Assembly (NCBI GenBank): GCA_030694465.1
Contig: JAUXYJ010000074.1
Span: 1-64,000 of the forward strand
Source of the DNA: Deltaproteobacteria bacterium
Lineage (GTDB): Bacteria > Myxococcota_A > Polyangia > Polyangiales > Ga0077539
DNA: 64,000 nucleotides
Direction of reading: 5' to 3'
This document shows, in pieces, positions 16,260 through 25,205 of this stretch. The position numbers were made by a program, and so were the translations under genes. The notes under the pieces were generated by a model. It searched no databases. It had not been told where the DNA came from and worked only from the letters and a program-made list of their open reading frames with translations. How positions within the stretch are numbered: position 1 is the stretch's first letter; each line of letters opens with the position of its first letter.

Positions 16260-17369
16260 TCAGGGGACGGGCGGTGGGGGATCCGGGCACGAGGCGTTGG
16301 AGACCGAGTTGGTGTCCATCGTCACGGCGCCGGTCCGAGCGAGGGCGCGGCCATCAAGGCTCACGCCGGTGCCGAGCGTGACGCTCGCGAGGGCGATGAT
16401 GTTGCCTGCGAAATTGCTGGCTATACCGATGGTTGCCGAGCTTCCGACCTGCCAAAACACGCCGCAGGGTCGCGCGCCGTTGATCATTGTGACGCGGGCG
16501 ACGTTCGCGGTAACGAGCGCGCTGCCGACCTGAAAGACGAAGAGCGGGTTAGGCTGCCCTTGGCCGTCGAGCACGAGCGTCCCGGTGAGACCCGCGGACG
16601 AGGTGAAGCAGTAGACGCCTGGCGCGAGGGTGCGCCCGCCGAGGTCCAGCCCCGTAAGCACTGTGCCGCACGGAAGCCCCGCGAGGTAGTTGTACGCCGT
16701 GGTGGTGTCGGCTTGCGCGAGCGCCGCGACGCCGTCACCAGCGTGTACGACGGTGCCTGCGGGGATCCCGACGAGCGCGAGGCCGGGGCTGACTCCGACC
16801 CTTCCGACGATCGTTGAGAGGCCGGTGTTGCTGACCGTCGCTCCGCCGAGAATCGTGAACTGCGCGGCAGAACCCAGGATTCCGGCTCGCATCGGTCCGG
16901 TGTCCATCGCTGCTTCCATGACATCGGGCACATCGATGACATCGGGCACGTCTCTGACATCGGGCACGTCCATGACATCGGGTACGACCATGACATCGGG
17001 TACGTCTCTGACATCGGGTACGTCCATGACATCGGGTACGTCCATGACATCGGGCACGTCCATGACATCGGGCACGTCCATGACATCGGGCACGTCGGTG
17101 ACATCTGAGGCGTCCATGGCATCCGAGGCGTCCATGGCGTCGGGTACATCCATGACGTCGGGCACGTCCGTGACATCGGGCACGTCCGTGATGTCGGAGG
17201 CGTCGGACTGTGTTTGGTCCCTTGTATCCATCGCGCTATCGACCGCTGCGTCGGGCTCTTCTGAGCCGAGGATCGAGCGTGGGCCGCAGCCGACGAGGAG
17301 CAGCGCGCCGAGCGACGCGAGCACCTGTCGACGCACGGCAGACGAGCCCTTGAAGGATCTCGAAAGCAT
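16260..17369 (-). CDS. Ice-binding-fold lipoprotein (DUF3494) with Asp-rich repeat linker
   Basis: The 369-residue protein has a lipoprotein signal (LLLVGC), then a stalk of DVPDVM hexapeptides (roughly residues 55-150), then a DUF3494 ice-binding domain. The domain shows the family marks AQFTILGGATVSNTG, VGVSPG, AYNYLAGLPCGT, LAPGVYCF, GTLVLDGQGQPNPLFVFQ and VFWQVGSSATIG. Members fold as a beta-solenoid; some bind ice, others probably act as adhesins. I chose the ATG at 17369, which has AGGA 8 bases upstream. The tail is Pro-rich. An adhesin on a negatively charged stalk is my inference. Confidence 0.88.
   Translation of the reverse strand: MLSRSFKGSSAVRRQVLASLGALLLVGCGPRSILGSEEPDAAVDSAMDTRDQTQSDASDITDVPDVTDVPDVMDVPDAMDASDAMDASDVTDVPDVMDVPDVMDVPDVMDVPDVMDVPDVRDVPDVMVVPDVMDVPDVRDVPDVIDVPDVMEAAMDTGPMRAGILGSAAQFTILGGATVSNTGLSTIVGRVGVSPGLALVGIPAGTVVHAGDGVAALAQADTTTAYNYLAGLPCGTVLTGLDLGGRTLAPGVYCFTSSAGLTGTLVLDGQGQPNPLFVFQVGSALVTANVARVTMINGARPCGVFWQVGSSATIGIASNFAGNIIALASVTLGTGVSLDGRALARTGAVTMDTNSVSNASCPDPPPPVP
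16915..17205 (-). repeat. 18-bp in-frame tandem repeat
   Basis: About 16 units of an 18-bp sequence (on the plus strand CATGACATCGGGCACGTC and variants) encode DVPDVM with variants DVPDVR, DVPDAM and DASDAM. All changes keep the frame. The array forms the stalk of the ice-binding-fold lipoprotein and could vary in length by slippage. Confidence 0.9.
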
Positions 17370-17428
17370 AGTGTTTTTCCTGCTGGATTGAATGTTCGTG
17401 CAAGAGGCCCGAGGGCGTGGCGTCGGGC

Positions 17429-19018
17429 TCATTGAGCTCCTCCCGACGTCGGGGGTGCGCTCGCGGACCCGTTGGCGTCGACGGAGTTGTTCGTCTGGGG
17501 CGCCAAGATGTGAAACTCCACGCGTCGGTTCGACGCGCGCGCGGCGACCGCGCCGTTTGGGATAAGCGGTCGCGTGTTGCCATATCCGTGGGCCTCGATG
17601 CGATTGGCGTCGACACCGTGCTGCGTGAGCCAGACCGAGACGGCCTGCGCGCGTCGTTGCGACAGCAGCAGGTTGTCTTCTGCGCTCCCTACGTCGTCGG
17701 TGTGCCCCTCCACACCAATTCTGCGGATCTCTGGCTGCGCGTTGAGCGCGGCGACTACCGCGGACAGCACGCGAAAGCTTGGCCGCAGGATCGTGTGTCG
17801 GTTAGTGGCGAAGAACACCGGCTGCAGGATGACAATCTGCCCATCTCGGATCAGGAGAAGGCCAGGACATCCGTTGCGCCTCGGCTCGACGTGTGGGGCG
17901 CCTGCGACGTCCGGGCAAGCGTCCACGGCGTCTGCGACCGTGTCGTGATCGCGGTCGGCCACGGGGCAGCCAGCGCGTTGCGGATCAGGGTGCGGTCCCT
18001 GTGGTTCGCAAGGGCAAAGGTCGGACTGATTGAGAATCGAGTCCGAGTCCGTGTCGCCGTCCGGACAGCCTGCGCGGTGCGGGTCGGGATGCGCCCCTGC
18101 GGCCACCGTTGGGCAGACGTCTTGATAGTCGAACATGCCGTCGCCATCGGAGTCCTCCGCGGGGCAGCCCATGCGCACTGGCGAGGGGTGCAGGCCCTGA
18201 GCTAGCTCTGGACACATGTCCATGGAGTCGATCACGCCATCCTGATCACGATCATGCGCTGGACATCCCATGCGTTGCCTGTCGGCGATCGCTCCAATGG
18301 GCTCGGTGACGCACTGATCCGCGGTGTCGAGGACACCGTCGCCGTCGGTGTCCACGAGCGGGACAATCACGACGGACGGCAGCGGCTCGGGGACGCGGAG
18401 CGAGAGCGAGAGTCCTGCGGTCCAGTACATCGCATCACGGGCGACGTCTTGGCCAGCGGCGACCAAGTGCCCATAGCGCACGGCGGGTCCGAGCCCAAGC
18501 GCGCGTCCGAACGCGAACTCAAAGCCGAGCCCAGCGTCGATGGCGAGCCGGTTGCGCACTTCGGTGACGCCGAGCCCGATGTTGCCGTCGACGAAGAAGC
18601 GCCCGACCTGCCCTACCCTCGGCTCGAGCCTGAGCCCGCCGGTGACGGACATCTGCTGCCCGTCTGCTCGCAATCCGAGCGCCGTGTCAGCAGGAAAATA
18701 CCAGCTCGAAAACGAAGCCTGCAGCGCAAGTGGACCGATGAGCGTGAAGCCCAGTCGCCCCGATCCCTGCACCGCGAGGTGGTATCTTAGAGTGTCTCGC
18801 TGGTAAGTCGCGAGCATGGTGCCGGCGCCGAGCTCGCCGCGTAGCGAGAAGCGCTCGACGAAGGTCTGTGCCTGCGCAGCCGAGCCAAAGGTGAAGAGTG
18901 AGAAGGTCGCCGCCGCGAGCGCTGGTGCGCCGCGAGCGAGCGTGAAGCGAGGCAAGCGGGCCGCAACGCCGGCGCGAACACCTTGCCGACACGATGTCCC
19001 GGAGGGGGGTCTCACCAT
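17429..19018 (-). CDS. OmpA family outer-membrane protein with thrombospondin type 3 repeats
   Basis: The 529-residue protein has a signal peptide ending GSAAQA, an N-terminal beta-barrel-like region (about 40-220), several calcium-binding thrombospondin type 3 repeats (DTDGDGVLDTADQC, DRDQDGVIDSMDMC, DSDGDGMFDYQDVC and so on, about 235-375), and an OmpA peptidoglycan-binding domain (GHTDDVGSAEDNLLLSQRRA, GYGNTRP, ASNRRVEFHI). It probably anchors the outer membrane to peptidoglycan. The ATG at 19018 follows the GlsB-like gene stop by two bases. A paralog lies at 43951. The C-terminus is Asn/Ser/Pro-rich. Confidence 0.92.
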   Translation of the reverse strand: MVRPPSGTSCRQGVRAGVAARLPRFTLARGAPALAAATFSLFTFGSAAQAQTFVERFSLRGELGAGTMLATYQRDTLRYHLAVQGSGRLGFTLIGPLALQASFSSWYFPADTALGLRADGQQMSVTGGLRLEPRVGQVGRFFVDGNIGLGVTEVRNRLAIDAGLGFEFAFGRALGLGPAVRYGHLVAAGQDVARDAMYWTAGLSLSLRVPEPLPSVVIVPLVDTDGDGVLDTADQCVTEPIGAIADRQRMGCPAHDRDQDGVIDSMDMCPELAQGLHPSPVRMGCPAEDSDGDGMFDYQDVCPTVAAGAHPDPHRAGCPDGDTDSDSILNQSDLCPCEPQGPHPDPQRAGCPVADRDHDTVADAVDACPDVAGAPHVEPRRNGCPGLLLIRDGQIVILQPVFFATNRHTILRPSFRVLSAVVAALNAQPEIRRIGVEGHTDDVGSAEDNLLLSQRRAQAVSVWLTQHGVDANRIEAHGYGNTRPLIPNGAVAARASNRRVEFHILAPQTNNSVDANGSASAPPTSGGAQ

Positions 19019-19020
19019 GG

Positions 19021-19281
19021 TCACGCCGCGCCCCGAGTCTTCGTGATGGCGTGGTAGATCACGACGACGATGATCGCGCCGATGAGCGAGAGCACGAAGC
19101 CAGCAGACTGGCCGTAGCGATACAAGCCAAACTCGCGTCCTAAGAAGCCGCCGAGCATCGAGCCAAGGATGCCGATCCCGATCGAGACGACCCAGCCACC
19201 CGGCTCTTTTCCGCCGACGATGAGCCGCGCGAGCGCCCCAATAATGAGTCCAAAGACAAGGTACATGAGGAGGCTCAGCAT
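19021..19281 (-). CDS. GlsB/YeaQ/YmgE family stress-response membrane protein
   Basis: The 86-residue protein has three hydrophobic segments with the family pattern LVFGLIIGALARLIVGGKEP, IGIGILGSMLGGFLGREFG and VLSLIGAIIVVVIYHAI. Members are small inner-membrane proteins linked to general stress; the older name is transglycosylase-associated protein. It sits directly upstream of the OmpA/TSP3 gene with only a two-base gap, so the pair is probably co-transcribed and tied to envelope maintenance. Confidence 0.9.
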   Translation of the reverse strand: MLSLLMYLVFGLIIGALARLIVGGKEPGGWVVSIGIGILGSMLGGFLGREFGLYRYGQSAGFVLSLIGAIIVVVIYHAITKTRGAA

Positions 19282-19674
19282 GGGCCGACGCGCCTCGCTG
19301 TGAGAGAATGCGTTGGCAAGACGTCGTGTCGTGCGTGGTGGGCGTCGCGTGTGGACGTGGACATGAAGGACCTCGAGTGTTCGGTGTTAGTTGGCTTGAA
19401 GTTCGACGGGACAGCACACGTGCTTGGCTCGTCGATCCAGGCGGCTTGCATGTTGCGAGCCGCGACCAGCACCCTCCGTTTTATGCGACGAGATCCCCGT
19501 ATCCCTCTGATGATTTAGACCATATCCATCAAAGTGATGTGACTTCATGATCGGTTTGATTGCATTGGCCGGCGCAGGTCGCGCTGTCAGGTTCTTCCAT
19601 GACGTGGTGACTCGCCCCTGCCCGCACACGAGGGTTTCGGTCGCGCGCGACCTGCGCTACACGTCCCTGTTGTC
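19282..19674. other. Intergenic stretch between divergent genes
   Basis: These 393 bases separate the minus-strand GlsB/OmpA pair from the plus-strand gene at 19675. Open frames in it have no protein-like features. It should contain two divergent promoters. I see no repeat or hairpin that stands out. Confidence 0.5.
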
Positions 19675-20802
19675 ATGGAACGCTACAGCGGCATCGCGCC
19701 CACTCTGCTGCGCGCACAGGTCGAGAACACCGCGTCCTGGACGCTTCAAGAGCCTCTGGGGGAGGGCGCCCCGTCATGGCGCGAGGCGCTCGATCGCGCG
19801 CCGGCGCTTGAGGGCTCGTGGCGATCCCCCGAGATGCGACCAGCGTACTTTTCTCTGATGTTGGCCTCCCACTATGTGACGGTGGCGACGTTCGTTCCGA
19901 CGGACGTAGACACGCGGATCCGGTTTCATGAGTGGCAAGAGAGCCCTGGGCGCGAGGGGCTCGAGCGCTTGCTCGCGGTGCTCGACGAGACCGACGCGTG
20001 GGACGCACGGTGGGTGAGCGCGCGTGTGGTGGACGTTGGTCTTGGGCCGCTGTCTGGCCACGATGGCGAGTGGATGGCTGTGCGCGCCGGTGCCCTGGGG
20101 CGCGCGCTGCAGCTCGGCCTCGAGGACCTCGCAGACTCGATTGAGGCGAGAATTAGCAGCGAATTGGCCCGCGAACGCGATTGCTTCGAGGCGGTCGAGC
20201 GCAGCGCCAATCGTGAGCTCGATGCGCTGCGGGTCGCGTGCGTGATCGCGCACAACCTCGGTGACCTCTCTCGTGTCGTCGATGGCTGGAAGGTGAGCAG
20301 CCCACGCGCCGACGCGTTGCGTGCAGCGTGGGTGCGCTTGGGCCATGAGGACGGCGGCGGTGAGCGCGCGTTTCGCGTGGCGGGCGTCGTGAACAAAGCC
20401 GTGATGGCGCCAGAGAATCATCGCTATATTCCTCTGAGAAAACCCAGGGGATTGCGCTCTCATCGCGCGCTCTTGCTGCCCATGGGGCCCATGATGGACG
20501 CGTGGGGCGAGGTCGTCGCGAAGCACCCGTCGCTGAGCCTCAGCGATCGCGCCGATGTGCTCGACGCGCTCTTGGACGGGCACACGCGAGAGCCACAGTC
20601 GCAGAGCTATCTCCGCGCGATGTGCGGGATCGAGCGGCGCTTTGCGGGCGGTCTCACGGCCCTCGCCAAAGAGCTCCCAGCCAAAGCGAGGCGCCTAGTG
20701 AGCGGAGGGCTGATCCGCGAGGCGCTCGGTGTGGATCAGACTCGGTTTGAGGCGCGACTGATCAATAAGTACAAGCAAGCGCGCGACGGAGTTAGAGCGT
20801 AG
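19675..20802 (+). CDS. Hypothetical protein, soluble
   Basis: The 375-residue product has no signal peptide, membrane helix or motif that I recognise. It is mixed helical with many Arg, Glu and Trp residues. The central part (RPAYFSLMLASHYVTVATF, HEWQESPGREGLERLL) and the C-terminal part (SYLRAMCGIERRFAGGLTAL) look well folded, and codon use fits the neighbours, so I consider it a real gene. It is followed within 10-50 bases by two copies of the dispersed palindrome. Function unknown. Confidence 0.7.
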   Translation: MERYSGIAPTLLRAQVENTASWTLQEPLGEGAPSWREALDRAPALEGSWRSPEMRPAYFSLMLASHYVTVATFVPTDVDTRIRFHEWQESPGREGLERLLAVLDETDAWDARWVSARVVDVGLGPLSGHDGEWMAVRAGALGRALQLGLEDLADSIEARISSELARERDCFEAVERSANRELDALRVACVIAHNLGDLSRVVDGWKVSSPRADALRAAWVRLGHEDGGGERAFRVAGVVNKAVMAPENHRYIPLRKPRGLRSHRALLLPMGPMMDAWGEVVAKHPSLSLSDRADVLDALLDGHTREPQSQSYLRAMCGIERRFAGGLTALAKELPAKARRLVSGGLIREALGVDQTRFEARLINKYKQARDGVRA

Positions 20803-20810
20803 GTGTTGCA

Positions 20811-20828
20811 TCCGGCGACGTCGCCGGA
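20811..20828. repeat. Dispersed palindrome, copy 4
   Basis: An 18-bp perfect palindrome (TCCGGCGACGTCGCCGGA) between two convergent genes, 5 bases before copy 5. The outer bases differ from the other copies yet keep symmetry, a compensatory change that suggests selection for the hairpin or palindrome. Confidence 0.7.
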
Positions 20829-20833
20829 GCGCA

Positions 20834-20853
20834 ACCCGGCGACGTCGCCGGGT
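20834..20853. repeat. Dispersed palindrome, copy 5
   Basis: A 20-bp perfect palindrome identical to copy 2, in tandem with copy 4 between the convergent stop codons at 20802 and 20860. In this location the pair could act as a bidirectional terminator. Confidence 0.7.
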
Positions 20854-20859
20854 GTCTCG

Positions 20860-22044
20860 CTAGGTGAACTGTTTGCCGAGCTTGAGCCGCTGCCCCTGGT
20901 AGTTCGACGCCTTGGTCTGACCGTAGAGCACCGAGGGGATCTCGGCGTTGCGAAAGAACACAAGGCGAAAGAGCGGGTGGCCGTCTTCGATCAGAAAGGG
21001 CACGTCGTGGTTGCGGATTTCGAGCACTACGGCGGCGGCGGTGTCCGACGCGGGGCAATCGGGCGCGTAGCCAAATCCCGAGTCAAAGAAGCCCGCGTAG
21101 TGCGTGCGCACCTCGCCTGAGCCCGCGTCGAAGGGGACCATCTCGGCGCACACGTGGGGGGGCAGCCGGACGAGCTCACGCGATGCGAAAATGTAGAACT
21201 CATCGGGCTCAAGAATGACGGGCTCGTCCTTGGACCAAGCGACGCGCTCCCAGAAGCGCTCGCGTGGGAGCTCACGTGCGCGAAGATCAATCGGTCGCGC
21301 GGTCTTGCGCGCGCGGTATCCCACGGTGTCGCCCGACGCCCCGCGCAGATGCACCGAGAGAAACAGGCCCTGGTTCAGGCGCATGGAGCGCGCATCCATG
21401 GGGCGCCCTGCGCGGTCTACGATTAGAGTATTTGCCTGCATTTCTGCTCGGATTTCGTCGTCGGTGAGGGTGGCCGTCCCGCGTGAAAACCTGAGCTGAG
21501 CGAGCGTGTCCCCGACGTGCACAATGATCGGAAACGAGCGCGGCACAACCTCAAGGTACAGCGTGCCTTGGTAGCCCTCGGGGATCTCGTCAAACGACAC
21601 CCCGTTCTCGGTGACCAACCGAGTAAACACATCGAGCCTCCCCGTGCTGCTCTTGGGGTTGGCGCGGGCCGAGAGCCCCGGCGTAAGCGCCAGCGATTCG
21701 TCACACCGAAAGAGATAGACCGCGTTGCGCTCGAGCACATAGCCCTCTGCGCCGATCTCAAACGCGTGCCACCCAAAGCGCTCGAGTTTGCGCACAATCC
21801 CTTCGTCGCCTGGCAACAGTGAGCACTGCAGCCGCCATCCGCGTGGACTCAAGCGCACATCGAGCGAGTTGGGCTGGATCTGCGCAGGCTCGACGCTCGT
21901 CTCAGAGCGCACGATCTTTTCGCGAATGGCCTGCTCGATCCACTGCGAGGGCTGGATTCCTGCGCGTGGTTCGTCCTGCGATGATCGCGCGCGGACCGTT
22001 GTGGGAGGGCGCGAGGCCGGCGGATCGTGGGGAGCCATGGTCAT
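20860..22044 (-). CDS. dcd: 2'-deoxycytidine 5'-triphosphate deaminase (two-domain dCTP deaminase)
   Basis: The 394-residue protein matches the long bacterial dCTP deaminase family made of two dUTPase-like beta-barrel halves. Visible marks include IQPNSLDVRLSPRGWR, ARANPKSSTGRLDVF, a Glu-containing VSFDEIPEGYQGTLYLEV, and in the second half HYAGFFDSGFGYAP and LVFFRNAEIPSVLYGQ. The enzyme converts dCTP to dUTP as a step toward dTTP. The N-terminal 25 residues are a Pro/Arg-rich extension. Start may be Met1 or Met3. It stands alone, converging on the hypothetical gene at 19675. Confidence 0.9.
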   Translation of the reverse strand: MTMAPHDPPASRPPTTVRARSSQDEPRAGIQPSQWIEQAIREKIVRSETSVEPAQIQPNSLDVRLSPRGWRLQCSLLPGDEGIVRKLERFGWHAFEIGAEGYVLERNAVYLFRCDESLALTPGLSARANPKSSTGRLDVFTRLVTENGVSFDEIPEGYQGTLYLEVVPRSFPIIVHVGDTLAQLRFSRGTATLTDDEIRAEMQANTLIVDRAGRPMDARSMRLNQGLFLSVHLRGASGDTVGYRARKTARPIDLRARELPRERFWERVAWSKDEPVILEPDEFYIFASRELVRLPPHVCAEMVPFDAGSGEVRTHYAGFFDSGFGYAPDCPASDTAAAVVLEIRNHDVPFLIEDGHPLFRLVFFRNAEIPSVLYGQTKASNYQGQRLKLGKQFT

Positions 22045-22229
22045 GGTCGCAATGAGCTATCAACGACGCGGATTCACGGCCAGAATGCTGCAAATTTGCG
22101 TTGTTCTGCGTGACAGACGCTGAGCGCGCAATGTGCGTTTTATGCACCTGAGACCGTGTAATGGTCTGTTATGTTGAATGGCCAAGACAAGCGCTGGGCG
22201 TTTTTAACCCATGGTTGGAGGGCTGACCC

Positions 22230-23006
22230 ATGAACTCAAAGACGATCACTTCAAACGAAATCGAGATCACGTACCGAACCTATGGTGACGGACCCAAGGC
22301 GGTCTTGCTTGTTCACGGGTGGATGGTGTCGAGCGCGGTGTGGCAGTGGCTCTTGCCCTCGCTTGATCTGAAGGGACGTCGTGTGATCGTCCCTGACCTG
22401 CGCGGGGCGGGAGCCTCGGGGCGACCTACCGAGTCGTATACGTTGGCCGCGTACGCGCAGGACCTTGTCGCGGTGCTCGAGGACGCGACGTGCGCACAGG
22501 CGACCGTCGTGGGGCACTCGATGGGCGGACAGATTGCACAATATCTAGCAGTTCACCACGCAGATCGCGTGAGCGCGCTGGTCGGGTTGTGCCCCGTTCC
22601 GGCGTCTGGGATGGCCCTGCCCGAGGACGCCAAGGGGCTCTTTCGCACCAGCGGTGGCGATCGCGGCAAACAGGCTACGATCCTGTCGCTCGCGTGCAAG
22701 AGCCTCACCGAAGAGCGCCGCGAAGTGATGCTCGACGACGCTGCGACGGTCTCAAGTGCGGCCATCTCGCAGGGCTTCGATGCCTGGGCCGCGGGCTTTG
22801 AAGGAGACCTCGCGACGGTGGCTGTGCCCACGCTCATCGTGGCGACGGATGACCCGTTCTTGCCCGTGGATTTTTTGCGACAGAGCATCGCGTCCAAGGT
22901 GCAAAACGGGCGAATCGCCTACCTTCCGGGGGCGGGGCACTATCCCCAGGTCGAGCGATCTGCTGAGACCTTGGCGGTCCTTGAGGCGTTCTTGGCCAAC
23001 AGTTGA
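22230..23006 (+). CDS. Alpha/beta hydrolase
   Basis: The 258-residue protein shows the alpha/beta-hydrolase fold with HGWMVSSAVW (oxyanion region), DLRGAGASGRP, the nucleophile elbow GHSMGG (Ser near 97), an acid in IVATDDPFLPVDFL and the catalytic His in PGAGHYPQVE near the C-terminus. All triad members are present. The substrate is not predictable. GGAGG lies 8 bases before the ATG. The following gene at 23030 has an almost identical leader (GGAGGGCTG before the ATG), and the two are 23 bases apart, so they are likely an operon. Confidence 0.9.
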   Translation: MNSKTITSNEIEITYRTYGDGPKAVLLVHGWMVSSAVWQWLLPSLDLKGRRVIVPDLRGAGASGRPTESYTLAAYAQDLVAVLEDATCAQATVVGHSMGGQIAQYLAVHHADRVSALVGLCPVPASGMALPEDAKGLFRTSGGDRGKQATILSLACKSLTEERREVMLDDAATVSSAAISQGFDAWAAGFEGDLATVAVPTLIVATDDPFLPVDFLRQSIASKVQNGRIAYLPGAGHYPQVERSAETLAVLEAFLANS

Positions 23007-23029
23007 GCGCCAACTCTGGAGGGCTGCGC

Positions 23030-23416
23030 ATGGTCTGGTCGATGGAGTTTCGCTACGACGCTCAGCACGACGTCGTGATCGCGGAGTTTCGCGATTGCCT
23101 GCTGGCGACCCCCAAAGACGTCGAGCGTTGGGAGCGCGAGGTCGGCGCACGATTGGCCACGTTTGGGCGCCCCGTGGACCTGTTGATTGGCCTCGATGGC
23201 CTCGTGGTTCGAGCGGCTGCCTCTGCGGCCTTTGGCTTGAGCCGGCGGCGCGTGCTTGAGCTCCACACGCTCAGCAGTTATCGCTACGGCGGAGATCGCA
23301 GCACGACGACCGCGGTGTTTACGAGCGCGGTGATTCATGGTGCCGCGGCCAACGTGTTTGTGACCCGCGAAGAGGCCCTGGCGGCGCTCTTGTCCGATCG
23401 CAAGCGCGCGTTCTGA
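23030..23416 (+). CDS. Hypothetical protein, STAS/SpoIIAA-like
   Basis: The 128-residue protein begins with beta-strand-like segments (EFRYDAQHDVVIAEFRDCL) followed by amphipathic helices and VDLLIGLDGLVVRAAAS, a layout reminiscent of SpoIIAA/STAS-like single-domain proteins. No catalytic motif is visible. I chose the ATG at 23030, which has GGAGGG 7 bases upstream, over an in-frame TTG at 23003. It is probably co-transcribed with the alpha/beta hydrolase. Confidence 0.65.
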   Translation: MVWSMEFRYDAQHDVVIAEFRDCLLATPKDVERWEREVGARLATFGRPVDLLIGLDGLVVRAAASAAFGLSRRRVLELHTLSSYRYGGDRSTTTAVFTSAVIHGAAANVFVTREEALAALLSDRKRAF

Positions 23417-23767
23417 GCTTACCGCCCAGGCGCCCTTGAAGACCTCTCGTGATGCCTCGCGCGTGTGCGGGCCTTAAGGGCCAATACGCTGCGTTTGCAA
23501 GGTACACAGAGCGCAACCGAGCCCGCGCTGCGCGCATCCGAAACGGGACAAAGCGATCACACTTCGGTTTGACACGCGTCGGTGACGTACGCCAGTCGGT
23601 GACTTGTGACAGTGACAAACGATAATCTGCTGGATTTTTTCAGCTAAACTTGACGATGGGCGCAGCTCTCGCGCACAACGCGCAGGTCTTGGCGACGTCG
23701 GTGCAAGAAGTGCTTTGCGTAGGCAGAGCGCCTGCACGCAATAGCGAGTGTCGCGCGGAGGATTGTT
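23417..23767. other. Intergenic region upstream of mvaA
   Basis: These 351 bases contain no convincing gene. A direct repeat GTCGGTGAC occurs at 23578-23586 and 23595-23603 (17 bp apart), just upstream of a GATAAT hexamer at 23621-23626 that could be a -10 box. This could be a regulated promoter for the HMG-CoA reductase gene, whose ATG follows 140 bases later. Confidence 0.4.
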
Positions 23768-25126
23768 ATGAGCCAGGGATCAGTGAGCGTGGGAAGCAAC
23801 GGGGTGCCGGCGACGGCAGTGGGCGAAATGAGTGAAAAAGGCTCTCGCATCGCTGGTTTTTATAAGCTCTCGGGGGCCGAGCGCGTGCGCGTGTTGGCAG
23901 AGCGTTGTGGGCTCGATGCCGACGACGTGGCCACGCTGCTCGCGTCGGGGGCTCTCCCGCGAGACATCGCTGAGCGCATGATCGAAAACGCCGTCGGAAC
24001 GCTGGAGATTCCGGTCGGCATCGGTCTTAACTTTTTGATCAATGGCCGCGACTACTTGGTCCCCATGGCCATCGAAGAGCCCAGCGTGGTCGCCGCGGTT
24101 TCGTTTGCCGCGAAGATCGTGCGCGAGGCTGGAGGCTTTGTCGCCGAGGCCGATCGCCAAGTGATGCTGGGCCAAGTGCAGGTCACGGCGTACGGCGATC
24201 TAGACGCTGCGATCACGTGCATCCGTGACAGCCGCGAGGACCTCTTGGTGCTGGCAAACAGCTTTCACCCGACGCTCGTTGCGCGCGGCGGCGGCGCGTT
24301 TGACATTGAGATTCGCGTGCTCGATGCCCCCGAGGGCGACAGCGGTGAGAAGCTCTTGGTGCTGCAGCTGCTTGTCGATACGCAGGACGCCATGGGGGCC
24401 AACATCGTCAACACGATGGCCGAGGGCGTCGCGGCGATGGTCGAGCAGCGTACGGGCGGCAAGGTCTTTTTGCGCATCTTGTCCAACCTCGCGGATCGTC
24501 GTTTGGCGCGGGCTTCGTGCAAGATCCCGTTTGGATTGCTCGAGGATTTTGGGCAGTCGGGCGAGCGCATTGCGTACGGTGTTTGGCAGGCGTCACGCTT
24601 TGCAGAGGCAGACCCCTACCGCGCCGCGACGCATAACAAAGGCATCATGAATGGCGTCGATGCGGTGGCGCTCGCGACGGGCAATGACTGGCGCGCGATC
24701 GAAGCGGGTGCGCACGCGTTTGCTGCGCGTGACGGTCGCTATCGGCCGCTGTCCACTTGGCGCATGGAGGATGGGCACCTGCACGGGCGGCTTGAGCTTC
24801 CGCTGCAGGTGGGAACCGTGGGCGGGCCGATTCGAGTGCACCCGACCGCGCGATTGGGCCTGAAAATCCTCGGAAATCCTGGTGCTCGTGAGCTCAGCAC
24901 CGTGATCGCCGCGGTGGGTCTCGCGCAGAACTTTGCGGCGGTCCGTGCGCTTGGCTCTGTGGGCATTCAGAAGGGCCACATGGCGATGCACGCGCGCTGT
25001 GTCGCGGTGACCGCGGGCGCTCGTGGCGAGCTGGTCGAGCGTGTCGCGCGGCGCATGGTCGAGAGCGGGACCATCCGCGTCGAGGCCGCCAAGGTCTTTC
25101 TCGCTGAGCTCGTCGCGCAGGGTTGA
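23768..25126 (+). CDS. mvaA: Hydroxymethylglutaryl-CoA reductase, class II type
   Basis: The 452-residue enzyme carries all class II HMG-CoA reductase landmarks: the catalytic Glu in ENAVGTLEIPVGIG (about 76-89), EEPSVVAAVS, the Asp in DAMGANIVNTMAEG, the Lys in THNKGIMNGVDAVALATGND, GTVGG, and the His in GHMAMHAR. It interconverts HMG-CoA and mevalonate; in myxobacteria this step feeds isoprenoid synthesis. The ATG at 23768 has GGAGGATTG upstream. The first 25 residues form a non-conserved extension. No other mevalonate gene is close by. Confidence 0.96.
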   Translation: MSQGSVSVGSNGVPATAVGEMSEKGSRIAGFYKLSGAERVRVLAERCGLDADDVATLLASGALPRDIAERMIENAVGTLEIPVGIGLNFLINGRDYLVPMAIEEPSVVAAVSFAAKIVREAGGFVAEADRQVMLGQVQVTAYGDLDAAITCIRDSREDLLVLANSFHPTLVARGGGAFDIEIRVLDAPEGDSGEKLLVLQLLVDTQDAMGANIVNTMAEGVAAMVEQRTGGKVFLRILSNLADRRLARASCKIPFGLLEDFGQSGERIAYGVWQASRFAEADPYRAATHNKGIMNGVDAVALATGNDWRAIEAGAHAFAARDGRYRPLSTWRMEDGHLHGRLELPLQVGTVGGPIRVHPTARLGLKILGNPGARELSTVIAAVGLAQNFAAVRALGSVGIQKGHMAMHARCVAVTAGARGELVERVARRMVESGTIRVEAAKVFLAELVAQG

Positions 25127-25205
25127 TTACGTAAATTCCCCGAGATTGTGATCAAGAGCTACGTGACGTCTGGGGCTTTTGGTTGCACACTGCGATGCAA
25201 CGCAT

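Noticed and set aside
16915-17205. Possible CRISPR array
   Set aside because: Units of 18 bp follow each other without spacers and lie in frame inside a gene; no array was found anywhere in the window.
16690-17391. Plus-strand frame made of repeated TSGTSM units
   Set aside because: It is the antisense reading of the DVPDVM repeat and the ice-binding domain; the minus strand has the signal peptide and the family domain.
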